Assembly (NCBI GenBank): GCA_017694995.1
Contig: JADIMB010000001.1
Span: 30,012 to 94,011, forward strand
From: Candidatus Cryptobacteroides faecavium
GTDB taxonomy: Bacteria; Bacteroidota; Bacteroidia; Bacteroidales; UBA932
Length of the DNA: 64,000 bases
Direction of reading: 5' to 3'
Positions within the stretch are counted from its first letter, which is position 1; each line of letters begins with the position of its first letter. Positions 1-9,943 of the stretch are shown here, piece after piece. The translations under genes were made by a program, and so were the position numbers. Under the pieces are notes generated by a model. It was not told where the DNA came from and did not search any database. It worked only from the letters and a program-made list of their open reading frames with translations.

Positions 1-196
1 CTATGAGGGAATAAAGGTCGGACACGCAGTATTCCGCGGATTCGCGCGAAGGGGCCACCACAAGGTGCACACCTTCCGCGGCCACGGACGAGAGGACGTG
101 CCATCTTGCGGAGAGATGGAGTCCGCTGCAGTAAACTTCTTTGCAGGAGCGGAGCCTGGATGACAGTTCCGCTGTAGATTTTCCACTTATCAACAT
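1..196 (-). CDS. mfd: Possible N-terminus of transcription-repair coupling factor Mfd (partial, runs off left edge)
   Basis: Minus-strand frame open from ATG at 196 to the edge: MLISGKSTAELSSRLRSCKEVYCSGLHLSARWHVLSSVAAEGVHLVVAPSRESAEYCVSDLYSLI; resembles Bacteroidetes Mfd N-termini. Not in the ORF track, probably because it has no stop in the window. Confidence 0.4.
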   Translation of the reverse strand, partial: MLISGKSTAELSSRLRSCKEVYCSGLHLSARWHVLSSVAAEGVHLVVAPSRESAEYCVSDLYSLI

Positions 197-456
197 TCGC
201 CTCTATTTTTCTGTTGAAAACATGTTGAAAACCCTGTTGAAACTTAATGATAATTATTTTTGGAACATGGCCTCATGCCGTATATACAGACGTCCGTCCG
301 GATTTCAAAATAAAATTATCATTTTTTTCAAGCACGTCCGACATATGGTTATCAACTGCCCATGCACAATTCAACTGTCTGGCTGTCAAGCATCCTTACA
401 CAGTTTTCAACATTTCAACAGCAGTATAAACAACAAAACGTATAAAATTAAATATA

Positions 457-464
457 TATATTTG
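457..464 (+). promoter_or_regulatory. Bacteroidetes-type -7 box (TATATTTG) upstream of ruvB
   Basis: Matches TAnnTTTG just upstream of ATG 479. Confidence 0.5.
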
Positions 465-478
465 TATATAATTTTCTG

Positions 479-1507
479 ATGATGATGAACGGCAGATTCG
501 ACCCGCACGACGTCAGTGACGGCAAAGATAAAGAATTAGACGGAATAATAAGGCCGCAGGACCTCAAAGAATTCACCGGGCAGGACAAGATAATAGCTAA
601 CCTCAAGGTTTTTGTCAAGGCGGCAAAGTTGAGGGGGGAGTCCCTCGACCATGTGCTTTTCCACGGCCCTCCGGGGCTGGGCAAGACCACTCTGGCGCAT
701 ATCATAGCGAACGAGCTCGGGGTTGGGCTCAAGGTCACTTCCGGGCCTATCCTTGACAAGCCTGGTGACCTTGCGGGCCTTCTGACATCCCTTGAGGAGG
801 GAGACGTGCTCTTCATAGACGAGATACACAGGCTGTCCCCGGTGGTGGAGGAGTACCTCTACTCCGCTATGGAGGATTTCGTGATAGACATTATGATAGA
901 CAAGGGACCGGGCGCAAGGTCGGTGAGGATTTCGCTGAACCCTTTCACACTGGTAGGGGCCACCACAAGGAGCGGCCTGCTGACCTCACCTCTCAGGGCC
1001 AGGTTCGGGATAACCTGCGCTCTCGAATACTACGACACAGCCGACCTTGAGCATATAGTGGACAGGAGCGCATCCATACTCAGGATCGGCATAGAGAAGG
1101 AGGCCGCCTACGAGATAGCGCTCCGGAGCAGGGGCACTCCGCGCATAGCGAACTCTCTGCTGAGGAGGGTGAGGGACTTCGCCCAGGTGATGGGGAGCGG
1201 GAAGATAGACCTTGCCATCGCGAGATACGCCCTTGATGCACTCAATATAGACAAGAGGGGGCTTGACGCCGTGGACAACAAGATCCTGCGCACCATCATA
1301 ACCAAGTTCAACGGAGGGCCTGTGGGGGCGAACACCATAGCCACCGCGGTAGGGGAGGACCAGGGCACCCTTGAGGAGGTGTACGAGCCTTTCCTGATAA
1401 AGGAGGGGTTCATAGTGAGGACACCAAGGGGAAGAGAGGCCACCGGGCTTGCCTACAGGCATCTTGGGTACGACAGGGATGCACCTGAAGAGAACCTTCT
1501 TTTCTGA
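479..1507 (+). CDS. ruvB: Holliday junction DNA helicase RuvB
   Basis: 342 aa; [33 protein letters not shown] (Walker A), LFIDEIHRL (Walker B), GATTRSGLL. Confidence 0.98.
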   Translation: MMMNGRFDPHDVSDGKDKELDGIIRPQDLKEFTGQDKIIANLKVFVKAAKLRGESLDHVLFHGPPGLGKTTLAHIIANELGVGLKVTSGPILDKPGDLAGLLTSLEEGDVLFIDEIHRLSPVVEEYLYSAMEDFVIDIMIDKGPGARSVRISLNPFTLVGATTRSGLLTSPLRARFGITCALEYYDTADLEHIVDRSASILRIGIEKEAAYEIALRSRGTPRIANSLLRRVRDFAQVMGSGKIDLAIARYALDALNIDKRGLDAVDNKILRTIITKFNGGPVGANTIATAVGEDQGTLEEVYEPFLIKEGFIVRTPRGREATGLAYRHLGYDRDAPEENLLF

Positions 1508-1525
1508 CACCATTTTACCATTTGT

Positions 1526-2803
1526 ATGCGCACGATACTGCTTGTCACACTTCTTTTGTCACTGTCCGCCACTGACATGTCCGCATGCACCGCGGCTGTC
1601 ATATCAGGGAGGGCTACACCGGATGGCAGGCCGCTTCTGTGGAAGCACAGGGACACCGGTGTGGCGGACAACAGGCTTGAGCATTTCACAGGCCCAAGGT
1701 TCAGTTTCACCGGCCTTGTGAATGCCGGAGGCAATATCGCCCCGAGTGCCTCCCCGTCCGACAGGGAAGTATGGATAGGGGCCAACACTGCCGGGTTCTC
1801 CATCATGAACACCGCCTCCTATAATATAAAGGATGACGATGTGCCTTCCTCCATGATGGACAGGGAGGGGATACTTATATACAGGGCTCTCGGGATATGC
1901 GGCACGATAGCCGATTTCGAGAATTACCTTGACACTCTTTCCCGTCCTTTGGGGGTGGAGGCCAATTTCGGTGTGATAGACGCTTCAGGCGGCGCTGCGG
2001 TATATGAGGTGAACAACACTTCTTACGTGAAGTATGATGTGGATGACCCTGCCGTTGCCCCTGGAGGATACCTTGTGTTCACGAATTTCTCTTTCTCCGG
2101 CAGGGAAGAGGACGTAAAAGGCTACGAGAGGTACCTTACGGCGTCGGCGATATTCGGCCGTGCGCATGAGGAAGGAGTACCGTTCACCCCGGGGTTCATC
2201 ACAGATTCCCTTTCCCGTTCTTTCCGGCACGAGTTCATGGGGATTGACTACGGGGCAGATTTCCGCAGGATGCTGCAAGAGGGGCTGTGCGGGGGAATAG
2301 TCCCTGACCAGGACTTCATTCCCAGACGGAGCACGTCAGCCTCAGTGGTGGTGCACGGCGTGGCGGAAGGGGAGACCGCCGGGCATGCAGTGATGTGGAC
2401 GTTGCTCGGGTATCCTCTGTGCAGTGTCTCTGTGCCTGTCCCTGTATCGTGCCACGACCACATACCTTCTTATATGAAGAGCTCGGACAGGTCTCCATGT
2501 TCCGGACTGTGTGATATGGCTCTCCGCCTCAAGGAAAGGTATGTCTTCAGGTTCAGGCTAAGCAACGGAAGCGACTACCTTGACCTTGAAAACGTGCTTT
2601 CCGGAAAGGAAGGCAGGCCGTCCCTCCTGTCCTGCTGCCGTGAGACCGAAAAGAAGATAAGAGAGGATTTCTGCATGCTTTACAGATCCTATCTGTCGGG
2701 CGGTATCACGTATGAGGAATATCTTTCCGGATATGACAGCATCTCAGCCCGATTTTTCGAAGCATACATGGAAAGCATGAGTGATTATTTGTATGAATCC
2801 TAA
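1526..2803 (+). CDS. C45-family / acyl-CoA:6-APA acyltransferase-like Ntn hydrolase, secreted
   Basis: Signal peptide followed by CTAAVISGRATPDGRPLLWKHRDTG, typical of C45 autoproteolytic acyltransferases. Confidence 0.8.
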   Translation: MRTILLVTLLLSLSATDMSACTAAVISGRATPDGRPLLWKHRDTGVADNRLEHFTGPRFSFTGLVNAGGNIAPSASPSDREVWIGANTAGFSIMNTASYNIKDDDVPSSMMDREGILIYRALGICGTIADFENYLDTLSRPLGVEANFGVIDASGGAAVYEVNNTSYVKYDVDDPAVAPGGYLVFTNFSFSGREEDVKGYERYLTASAIFGRAHEEGVPFTPGFITDSLSRSFRHEFMGIDYGADFRRMLQEGLCGGIVPDQDFIPRRSTSASVVVHGVAEGETAGHAVMWTLLGYPLCSVSVPVPVSCHDHIPSYMKSSDRSPCSGLCDMALRLKERYVFRFRLSNGSDYLDLENVLSGKEGRPSLLSCCRETEKKIREDFCMLYRSYLSGGITYEEYLSGYDSISARFFEAYMESMSDYLYES

Positions 2804-2868
2804 CTTTTAATTGCTCATTTGCTTAAAAATCACTAAACTTGCGCAGAAATTTCATTAAACATCATAAA

Positions 2869-4815
2869 ATGGCCGAAAAATTAATTTCTAAGATTCCTGA
2901 GGGTCCTTTGTCTGAGAAATGGACAAAGCATAAGTCTCAGATCCGTGTTGTCAATCCAGGCAACAAGAGGAAACTCGAAATCATTGTCGTCGGAACCGGA
3001 CTCGGAGGAGCGTCTGCAGCTGCTACACTGGGTCAGCTCGGTTATAATGTGAAGGTCTTCTGCATAAGCGATTCTCCTCGCCGCGCACACTCGATCGCCG
3101 CACAGGGAGGTATCAACGCCGCGAAGAACTACCAGAATGACAATGATTCTGTCTACCGTCTTTTCTACGAGACCATCAAAGGTGGGGACTACCGCAGCCG
3201 TGAGGCAAACGTATACCGTCTTGCCGAAGTGAGCAATAACATCATCGACCAGTGTGTCGCTCAGGGCGTTCCTTTCGCAAGGGAATACGGCGGACTTCTT
3301 GCCAACAGGTCTTTCGGCGGAGCCCAGGTAAGCCGTACATTCTATGCCAGGGGCCAGACCGGACAGCAGCTTCTGCTCGGCGCATACGCTGCCATGAACC
3401 GCCAGATAGCCCTCGGTACAGTAAAGAGCTACCCGCGTCATGAGATGCTTGATGTGGTGCTCATAAACGGGGAGGCGAAAGGCATCATAGCAAGGAATCT
3501 AGTAACAGGTGAAATTGAAAGATTCGGCGCACATGCAGTGGTAATCGCTACCGGAGGATACGGAAATACCTATTTCCTCTCCACCAACGCGATGAACAGC
3601 AACGGCTCCGCAGCATGGCAGTGCTACAAGAAAGGGGCGTTCTTCGCCAACCCTTGCTTCGCGCAGATCCATCCTACATGTATCCCTGTACACGGCGACC
3701 AGCAGTCCAAGCTGACCCTCATGTCAGAGTCACTGCGTAACGACGGACGTATCTGGGTGCCTAAGAAGAAGGAGGATGTGGAGAGGCTCCGCAAGAAACA
3801 GATAAAGCCTTCACAGATTGCAGAGGAGGACAGGGACTACTATCTCGAGCGCCGCTACCCTGCATTCGGTAACCTCGTCCCTCGTGACGTGGCCTCACGT
3901 GCCGCAAAGGAAAGGTGCGATGCCGGATTCGGCGTGAACGAGACAGGCCTTGCAGTCTTCCTTGACTTCGCTACCGCGATAGAGAGACTGGGTGTGGACA
4001 AGATCCGTGAAAGGTACGGGAACCTCTTCCAGATGTACCAGAAAATCACGGATACGGATCCTTACAAGGAGCCAATGATGATTTATCCGGCCATCCACTA
4101 TACAATGGGAGGACTGTGGGTAGACTACAACCTCCAGACCACTATCCCTGGACTTTATGCTATCGGAGAGGCCAACTTCAGCGACCACGGAGGAAACCGT
4201 CTCGGAGCATCCGCCCTCATGCAGGGACTTGCTGACGGATATTTCATCCTTCCGTACACGATAGGTGACTATCTTGCCACCCAGTTCAAGAATCCTAAGA
4301 CAGATACCAATGCACCTGAATTCGAGGCTGCAGAGAAAGCTGTAAAGGCAAAGATAGACAAGCTCCTTTCAATCAAGGGAAAGCATACTGTCGACGAGAT
4401 CCACAAGAAACTCGGCCATATCATGTGGGAGTATGTCGGGATGGCACGCAACGAGGCAGGTCTGAAGAAGGCCATCGAGCTTATCCAGGCACTCCGCAAG
4501 GAATTCTGGTCAGATGTTTATGTAGCCGGTGACAAGGACAATTTCAACCAGGAGCTCGAGAAGGCGCTGCGCCTTGCTGACTTCCTTGAAATAGGCGAGC
4601 TTATGGCACGTGACGCCCTTCATCGCCGCGAGTCCTGCGGAGGACATTTCCGCGAGGAGATGCAGACCGAGGACGGTGAGACCAAGCGTGATGACGAGCA
4701 CTTCATGTATGTCGGCGCATGGGAGTACAAGGGCGATGATGTAGAGCCTGAGCTCCACAAGGAGCCTCTTGTATACGAGAATATCAAGATAGCTACCAGA
4801 AACTATAAAGACTAA
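2869..4815 (+). CDS. sdhA: Fumarate reductase / succinate dehydrogenase flavoprotein subunit
   Basis: [23 protein letters not shown] motif, [43 protein letters not shown]. Start MAEKLISKI at 2869 preferred over the track start 2839. Confidence 0.96.
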   Translation: MAEKLISKIPEGPLSEKWTKHKSQIRVVNPGNKRKLEIIVVGTGLGGASAAATLGQLGYNVKVFCISDSPRRAHSIAAQGGINAAKNYQNDNDSVYRLFYETIKGGDYRSREANVYRLAEVSNNIIDQCVAQGVPFAREYGGLLANRSFGGAQVSRTFYARGQTGQQLLLGAYAAMNRQIALGTVKSYPRHEMLDVVLINGEAKGIIARNLVTGEIERFGAHAVVIATGGYGNTYFLSTNAMNSNGSAAWQCYKKGAFFANPCFAQIHPTCIPVHGDQQSKLTLMSESLRNDGRIWVPKKKEDVERLRKKQIKPSQIAEEDRDYYLERRYPAFGNLVPRDVASRAAKERCDAGFGVNETGLAVFLDFATAIERLGVDKIRERYGNLFQMYQKITDTDPYKEPMMIYPAIHYTMGGLWVDYNLQTTIPGLYAIGEANFSDHGGNRLGASALMQGLADGYFILPYTIGDYLATQFKNPKTDTNAPEFEAAEKAVKAKIDKLLSIKGKHTVDEIHKKLGHIMWEYVGMARNEAGLKKAIELIQALRKEFWSDVYVAGDKDNFNQELEKALRLADFLEIGELMARDALHRRESCGGHFREEMQTEDGETKRDDEHFMYVGAWEYKGDDVEPELHKEPLVYENIKIATRNYKD

Positions 4816-4820
4816 TTGAA

Positions 4821-5600
4821 ATGGATTTGACTTTGAAAGTATGGCGCCAGAAAAACGCCAAGACAAAAGGACATTTTGAGACCTATCAGGTCAAGAATAT
4901 ATCTCCTGACAGCTCCTTTCTCGAGATGCTCGACATCCTGAACGAGCAGCTCATACATGAAGGGATGGATCCGGTAGCTGTTGAGAGAGGCTGCCAGAGC
5001 AGCGGCCCTGTATCTTTCGACCATGACTGCCGTGAAGGTATCTGCGGTGCGTGCTCTCTTTACATCAACGGAAGGGCCCATGGACCTGATGACGAGGTGA
5101 CCACCTGCCAGCTGCACATGCGCAAGTTCAAGGACGGTGACACTATCACCATCGAGCCGTGGAGAAGCAACGTCTTCCCTGTGATCAAGGACCTGGTCGT
5201 AGACCGCAAGGCATTCGACAAGATCATGCAGGCCGGCGGCTTCATCTCGGTGAATACCGGCGGAGTCCCTGACGGCAATGTGATTCCTATCTCCCATGAG
5301 ATTGCCGAGGAGAGCATGGACGGTGCAGCATGTATCGGCTGCGGTGCCTGTGTAGCCACCTGCAAGAACGGTTCTGCTATGCTTTTCGTAGCCGCACGTG
5401 TAAGCTCACTCGCGCTTCTTCCTCAGGGCAAGGTTGAGACCGCCAAGAGGGCCAAGGCTATGATCGCCAAGATGGACGAGCTCGGCTTCGGTGCCTGCAC
5501 CAACACCCGTGCCTGCGAGATGGAGTGCCCTAAGCATGTGACTATCTCCCATATCGCACGTCTTAACAGGGAGTTCCTCAAGGCTAAGTTCAAGGATTAG
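4821..5600 (+). CDS. sdhB: Fumarate reductase / succinate dehydrogenase iron-sulfur subunit
   Basis: [18 protein letters not shown] 2Fe-2S motif; [19 protein letters not shown] and [15 protein letters not shown] cluster motifs. Confidence 0.96.
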   Translation: MDLTLKVWRQKNAKTKGHFETYQVKNISPDSSFLEMLDILNEQLIHEGMDPVAVERGCQSSGPVSFDHDCREGICGACSLYINGRAHGPDDEVTTCQLHMRKFKDGDTITIEPWRSNVFPVIKDLVVDRKAFDKIMQAGGFISVNTGGVPDGNVIPISHEIAEESMDGAACIGCGACVATCKNGSAMLFVAARVSSLALLPQGKVETAKRAKAMIAKMDELGFGACTNTRACEMECPKHVTISHIARLNREFLKAKFKD

Positions 5601-5620
5601 TTTTTCACTTTTCAATATTG

Positions 5621-5651
5621 AAAAGCCGGCTTTCCATGCCGGCTTTTCTTT
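5621..5651 (+). terminator. Intrinsic terminator after sdhB
   Basis: AAAAGCCGGCTTTCCATGCCGGCTTTTCTTT: GC stem plus U tract. Confidence 0.85.
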
Positions 5652-7276
5652 GTATGCTCGGCATGAGTATCAGCTAACGGGTGCAAGTCCCTAATGAGCC
5701 CTGATAGCGGGAATCATACAGCCCAAAGCAAGGGTGTCCATCGCGAGGTGGAATCTGAAAGAAGCTGGCGGCAAACATCTGGTCTGACGGACAGAAACTT
5801 CATATGAATCGGACTTCCGGCAGATAAATAGGACGGCATCCGAAGGGTATTCCGGAGTGCAGACCTTTATGGAGATAGCGGATGATAAACTTGTGGAAGT
5901 GCAATCTGAAGGGAACAATCTGATGGAGCTCATCCTGAGTCCGCATAACCTGAACGCGGCATACCGTCAAGTCATGAGGAACGGAGGGGCAGGAGGTGCC
6001 GATAAGATGGAGACGAGCGAACTGTTGCCATACCTTAAACTCCACAGAGACGAATTGATAGGGAAACTACGCGACGGGAAGTACCGGCCGAATCCGGTGA
6101 AGAGGGTAGAAATCCCGAAGGACAACGGAAAGACACGCCCGTTGGGAATACCCACGGTAGTAGACCGTCTAGTACAACAGTCCGTCAGCCAAGTTCTGAT
6201 ACCGCTTTACGAACCACAGTTCAGTGACAACAGCTATGGCTTCCGTCCACATCGCAGTGCCCAAGATGCATTGCACAGGGTTCAGGAGTATGCAGACCAA
6301 GGATACCGCTACTGTATCGGACTTGACCTGGAGAAGTCCTTCGACAGAGTGAACCACAGCAAGCTGATAGAGGTACTGTCCCGGACCGTGAAAGACGGGA
6401 GGGTGGTGTCACTGATACACAAATACCTCAATGCAGGAGTAATAGTGTCACATAATTACGAGGAAACGACAGAGGGCGTACCGCAAGGAGGCCCGTTGAG
6501 TCCCATATTGAGCAACATCCTGCTCAACGAGCTGGACAAGGAGCTGGAGCGTAGAGGACACCCGTTTGTGCGCTATGCAGACGACTGCATGATACTTGTG
6601 AAAAGTCTACGGGCCACGGAGCGTGTCCGAGACAGTATCTCGGAGTTCATAGAAAAGAAACTGTTCCTGAAGGTAAACAAGGAGAAGACGGAAGTCGGTT
6701 CAATAGTAGGCAAGAAATATCTTGGCTATACGTTCTACTGAAGGAAAGACAGTAAATGTGGACTCTGCCTACACAGGAAGAGCCAATCCAAGTTCCTGAG
6801 AACAATCAAGCAGATGACGAGCCGAAGCAATGGGAAAGGCTATGCATGGATGAAATTACACCTAACCCGTTACATCCGAGGCTGGCTGACATATTACCGC
6901 TATGCCGATATGAAGACCTTTATCATATCAGCAAACAAGTGGTATAACCGCAGACTACGGATGTATATATGGAAGAGATGGAAACGCATCCGAACCCGTT
7001 TGGCAAACCTACAGAAATGCGGCATTCCCAAAAGACAAGCCTGGCAATGGGCGAATACCCGCAAGGGATACTGGCGAATATCCAAAAGTGGGATATTGAC
7101 ACGTTCCATTACCAACGAACGGCTGATATCGGCAGGGTATCCGTCAATCCTGAATCTTTACATCAAATTGCATCGCAGTTAAGAGAACCGCCGTATGCCG
7201 AACGGCACGTACGGTGGTGTGAGAGGTCGGAAAACGAAAGTAGGAAGAAAACTACTTCGTTTTCCTCCTACTCGAT
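5652..7276 (+). mobile_element. Group II intron
   Basis: 5' domain I-like sequence (GTATGCTCGGCATGAGTATC...GGGTGTCCATCGCGAGGTGGAATCTGAAAGAAGCTGGCGGCAAAC), RT/maturase ORF, domain V-like hairpin AGAACCGCCGTATGCCGAACGGCACGTACGGTGGTGTG (about 7183-7221), domain VI ending CCTACTCGAT with a bulged A. Boundaries estimated. Confidence 0.88.
5857..7182 (+). pseudogene. ltrA: Group II intron reverse transcriptase/maturase, interrupted by an in-frame TGA at 6739-6741
   Basis: RT part (KDNGKTRPLGIPTVVDRLVQQ, YGFRPHRSAQDAL, FVRYADDCMI, LGYTFY) and maturase part (TSRSNGKGYAWMKLHLTRYIRGWLTYYRYADMK..., AWQWANTRKGYWRI) lie in the same frame, separated only by TGA. Confidence 0.85.
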
Positions 7277-7303
7277 TTATCTTGTGGAAAAAATAAGAGA
7301 GAA

Positions 7304-8518
7304 ATGACAAGTGTAAAACTAATGCTGAACAAGGACAGGGCGCACAGAGACGGTACCTATCCTGTTGTATTCCAGATTATCCATTGCCGCAAGAAAAAAC
7401 TCGTGTACACGCCCTACAGCCTTTACAGGGAAGAATTCAACGAGAATACAGGTAAGGTATTTTACGTATCTTCATCTGTGCGTCCCAGAAAAGAAGTTGA
7501 TTTTATTAACAATTCCCTTTCGGAACAATTTGAAAAAATAAGGAAAGTGATTTCCCGCATAGGCAAGGACGGGGAATATTCCGTATGCGACATAGTCTCG
7601 AGATTCAGGGATTGTAAGGGATATACTGATATATTATCATATTTCAGGCTGAAAATGGATATTAAGAGGCAAAACGGATGTTTCGGCACAGCGTCTGCCC
7701 TGAAAAGCACTATGCTCTCACTTTCTTCCTATATAGGCGGAGACAGAGTAAGCATAAACAGAATTGACACCGCCTTTGTAAAGGGATATGAGGAATATCT
7801 CATGAGAAGGGGAATAAGCAGGAACACGATATGCTATTATATGAGGAATTTCCGCTCTGTATACAACAGTGCAGTGATGGAAGGCTGTGTGCCGGATACC
7901 GTTTCACCTTTCCAGTATATATCCTCCAGTCCTTGTGTGACATTGAAACGTGCCATAAATGAAGACTCGTTGAGAAGGCTTCTCGAAGCAGACTTTTCCG
8001 ATGACTTGCACCTTGATATGGCAAGAGATCTTTTCATGTTCAGTTTTTTCAGCAGGGGGATGCCGTTTGTAGACGTGATATTCCTGAAAAAAAGCAATAT
8101 TTCAGATGGTGTAATCACCTACCGGAGACACAAGACAGGACAGAAGCTCCAGGTATCTGTCACTCCTTACATATCCATGCTGATAGACAAATACAGAAAT
8201 CCTTCGGAATATGTCTTTCCGATTCTTGAAGGTACCTCACCTTCGGAGTTGCACGTCTCCTACAGGCTGGCTCTCGAGCGTACTAACAGGAATCTCAAGA
8301 ATGTAGCTTCCAGATGCGGAATTACTCTGTCCCTTACTACATACATGGCCCGTCACAGCTGGGCTACACGTGCTAGGAATCTGGGTATACCGCTTCCGGT
8401 GATAAGTGAAAGTCTTGGCCATACATCCGAGAAGACCACCAGGATATACCTCAAGGAGCTAGACCGCAGGATTCTTGATGAAGCCAATGCTATGGTATCG
8501 GACTTAAGAAGTATATAA
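7304..8518 (+). CDS. Tyrosine recombinase / site-specific integrase (Bacteroidetes type)
   Basis: 404 aa; N-terminal arm/SAM-like region, FFSRGMPFVDV, and C-terminal ARHSWATRARNLGIPLPVISESLGHTSEKTTRIYLKEL (HxxR...H...Y). Confidence 0.95.
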   Translation: MTSVKLMLNKDRAHRDGTYPVVFQIIHCRKKKLVYTPYSLYREEFNENTGKVFYVSSSVRPRKEVDFINNSLSEQFEKIRKVISRIGKDGEYSVCDIVSRFRDCKGYTDILSYFRLKMDIKRQNGCFGTASALKSTMLSLSSYIGGDRVSINRIDTAFVKGYEEYLMRRGISRNTICYYMRNFRSVYNSAVMEGCVPDTVSPFQYISSSPCVTLKRAINEDSLRRLLEADFSDDLHLDMARDLFMFSFFSRGMPFVDVIFLKKSNISDGVITYRRHKTGQKLQVSVTPYISMLIDKYRNPSEYVFPILEGTSPSELHVSYRLALERTNRNLKNVASRCGITLSLTTYMARHSWATRARNLGIPLPVISESLGHTSEKTTRIYLKELDRRILDEANAMVSDLRSI

Positions 8519-8554
8519 AAGTAAGTAAAACTCAATATTTTAAAAAAAACTTCC

Positions 8555-8562
8555 TATATTTG
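8555..8562 (+). promoter_or_regulatory. Candidate -7 promoter box (TATATTTG) just outside the left inverted repeat
   Basis: Perfect TAnnTTTG 5 bp before the left repeat; no clear -33 TTTG seen. Confidence 0.5.
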
Positions 8563-8567
8563 ATACT

Positions 8568-8587
8568 GCTCTATCGTGGATAGAGCG
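8568..8587. repeat. Left 20-bp inverted repeat of candidate invertible cassette
   Basis: GCTCTATCGTGGATAGAGCG, exact reverse complement of 9725-9744; itself a near-palindrome with 8-bp arms and GTG centre. Confidence 0.95.
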
Positions 8588-8780
8588 CATATAAGTATTT
8601 ATTGTTTCACAAAAATCTGTGAACCAGGTAAGTGTGTAGTATTTAACAACAATATCATGTTTCAGCAGCATCATTTTACTCAATATTAAGCACTCAATAT
8701 CCTGCTGCGCCATATGTTGAACTGGTCCGTGCTGAAACAGCCATGAAACTTTCTGTTCACCGATATGGAAAAAATTTGAT

Positions 8781-9707
8781 ATGTTTACTTCTGAACATGA
8801 TCTGAAAAAGGGTGAATGCCCTGTACTGATCAATGCCAACGAACACTGGACATGTATGAATTACAGAGCGGATGTTGGCACCGGATTCAGGATAATGGAG
8901 GCAGGTCCGGGCAGGATTGTCACCATAGAGCCTGACGGTTATTTCCATCTGTTGTTTTTCAAGACAGGGGAATGCAGGTCTGAAAGCATGAGATTCTCCA
9001 GAAGAATCTATTTTCCAGGACAGATGCTACTTCTGCCCAGGAACTATCTTTTCAAGGCGACAGCCGTCTCGGATATGAAAATAGTGGACATGTCTTTTGA
9101 CAAACTCCTGAACAGATGTGACAAGCTGCAGCTGGAAATGCTTGTCCCCATATGCAAGAGTATCGAATATGCAGTACAGCCTGTGACAATGAAAAAGCAG
9201 ATCATCGATTTCCTGAATCTGATTACAGAATGTATCGAATCAGGACTAGGATGCGCCCATTACCATGTGCTGAAACATCAGGAACTGATGCTATATATCA
9301 AAGCATACTATACAAAAGAGGAAATCGCAACTCTCTTTTATCCTGTGATAATGACGCAATCTGATTTCAAAGAGATTATATACAGCCATCCAAACATCTA
9401 TTCGGTAAATGAAATGGCGGACGCGGCAAATATGAACAGGACAACATTCCTGAGAAGATTCAAGGAGGAATTCGGAGAAACCGCGGGTGTATGGATAAAG
9501 AAAAGACTTTGCCAGAATATACTGTATGAATGTTCAAATACAAAAAACACTATAAAAGATATAGTATACATATTCAATTTCTCTTCACAGAGCTCATTCA
9601 ACAGATTCTGCAGAAGATATTTCAGGTGCACTCCGGGGGAACTTGTCACAAGGGTACGCGAAGGGCTGGTTATAAGAGAATACGAATCATGTATGGAGGA
9701 AAAATGA
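8781..9707 (+). CDS. AraC-family transcriptional regulator
   Basis: C-terminal double HTH: YSVNEMADAANMNRTTFLRRFKEEFGETAGVWIKKRL...IKDIVYIFNFSSQSSFNRFCRRYFRCTPGELV. Confidence 0.92.
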   Translation: MFTSEHDLKKGECPVLINANEHWTCMNYRADVGTGFRIMEAGPGRIVTIEPDGYFHLLFFKTGECRSESMRFSRRIYFPGQMLLLPRNYLFKATAVSDMKIVDMSFDKLLNRCDKLQLEMLVPICKSIEYAVQPVTMKKQIIDFLNLITECIESGLGCAHYHVLKHQELMLYIKAYYTKEEIATLFYPVIMTQSDFKEIIYSHPNIYSVNEMADAANMNRTTFLRRFKEEFGETAGVWIKKRLCQNILYECSNTKNTIKDIVYIFNFSSQSSFNRFCRRYFRCTPGELVTRVREGLVIREYESCMEEK

Positions 9708-9724
9708 AAAGGAGGAGAAAATCA

Positions 9725-9744
9725 CGCTCTATCCACGATAGAGC
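9725..9744. repeat. Right 20-bp inverted repeat of candidate invertible cassette
   Basis: CGCTCTATCCACGATAGAGC, exact reverse complement of 8568-8587. Confidence 0.95.
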
Positions 9745-9782
9745 CTGACGGGTTTTGTCTGACTTGTGGAGGTCATGCAATG

Positions 9783-9820
9783 AAAGAGGGAGTCCCGGAC
9801 TTTTCCGGAGCTCCCTCTTA
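9783..9820. terminator. Strong hairpin, probable bidirectional terminator
   Basis: AAAGAGGGAGTCCCGGACTTTTCCGGAGCTCCCTCTT. Confidence 0.65.
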
Positions 9821-9943
9821 TTCTGGAAACAATCCATACTGCAGGTCAGAGTCAGTTCCAGGCCAGACAATTTATGGTGTGTTTATGTGTAAAATGTGTA
9901 TTTTGCAAAGCAAACATCGAACAGTCAGTCCACAGCACTGTCC

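Noticed and set aside
6739-6741. TGA in the intron RT as a selenocysteine or recoded codon
   Set aside because: No selenocysteine expected in group II RTs, no nearby SECIS-like signal recognised, and TGA acts as a normal stop for many genes in the window (e.g. ruvB, ybeY). Simple inactivating mutation is more likely.
8568-9744. The two 20-bp repeats as simple hairpin terminators of the recombinase and AraC genes
   Set aside because: Neither hairpin is followed by a U tract, the sequence identity over 20 bp in opposite orientation is not expected for independent terminators, and a strong separate hairpin exists at 9783-9820. Not fully excluded.
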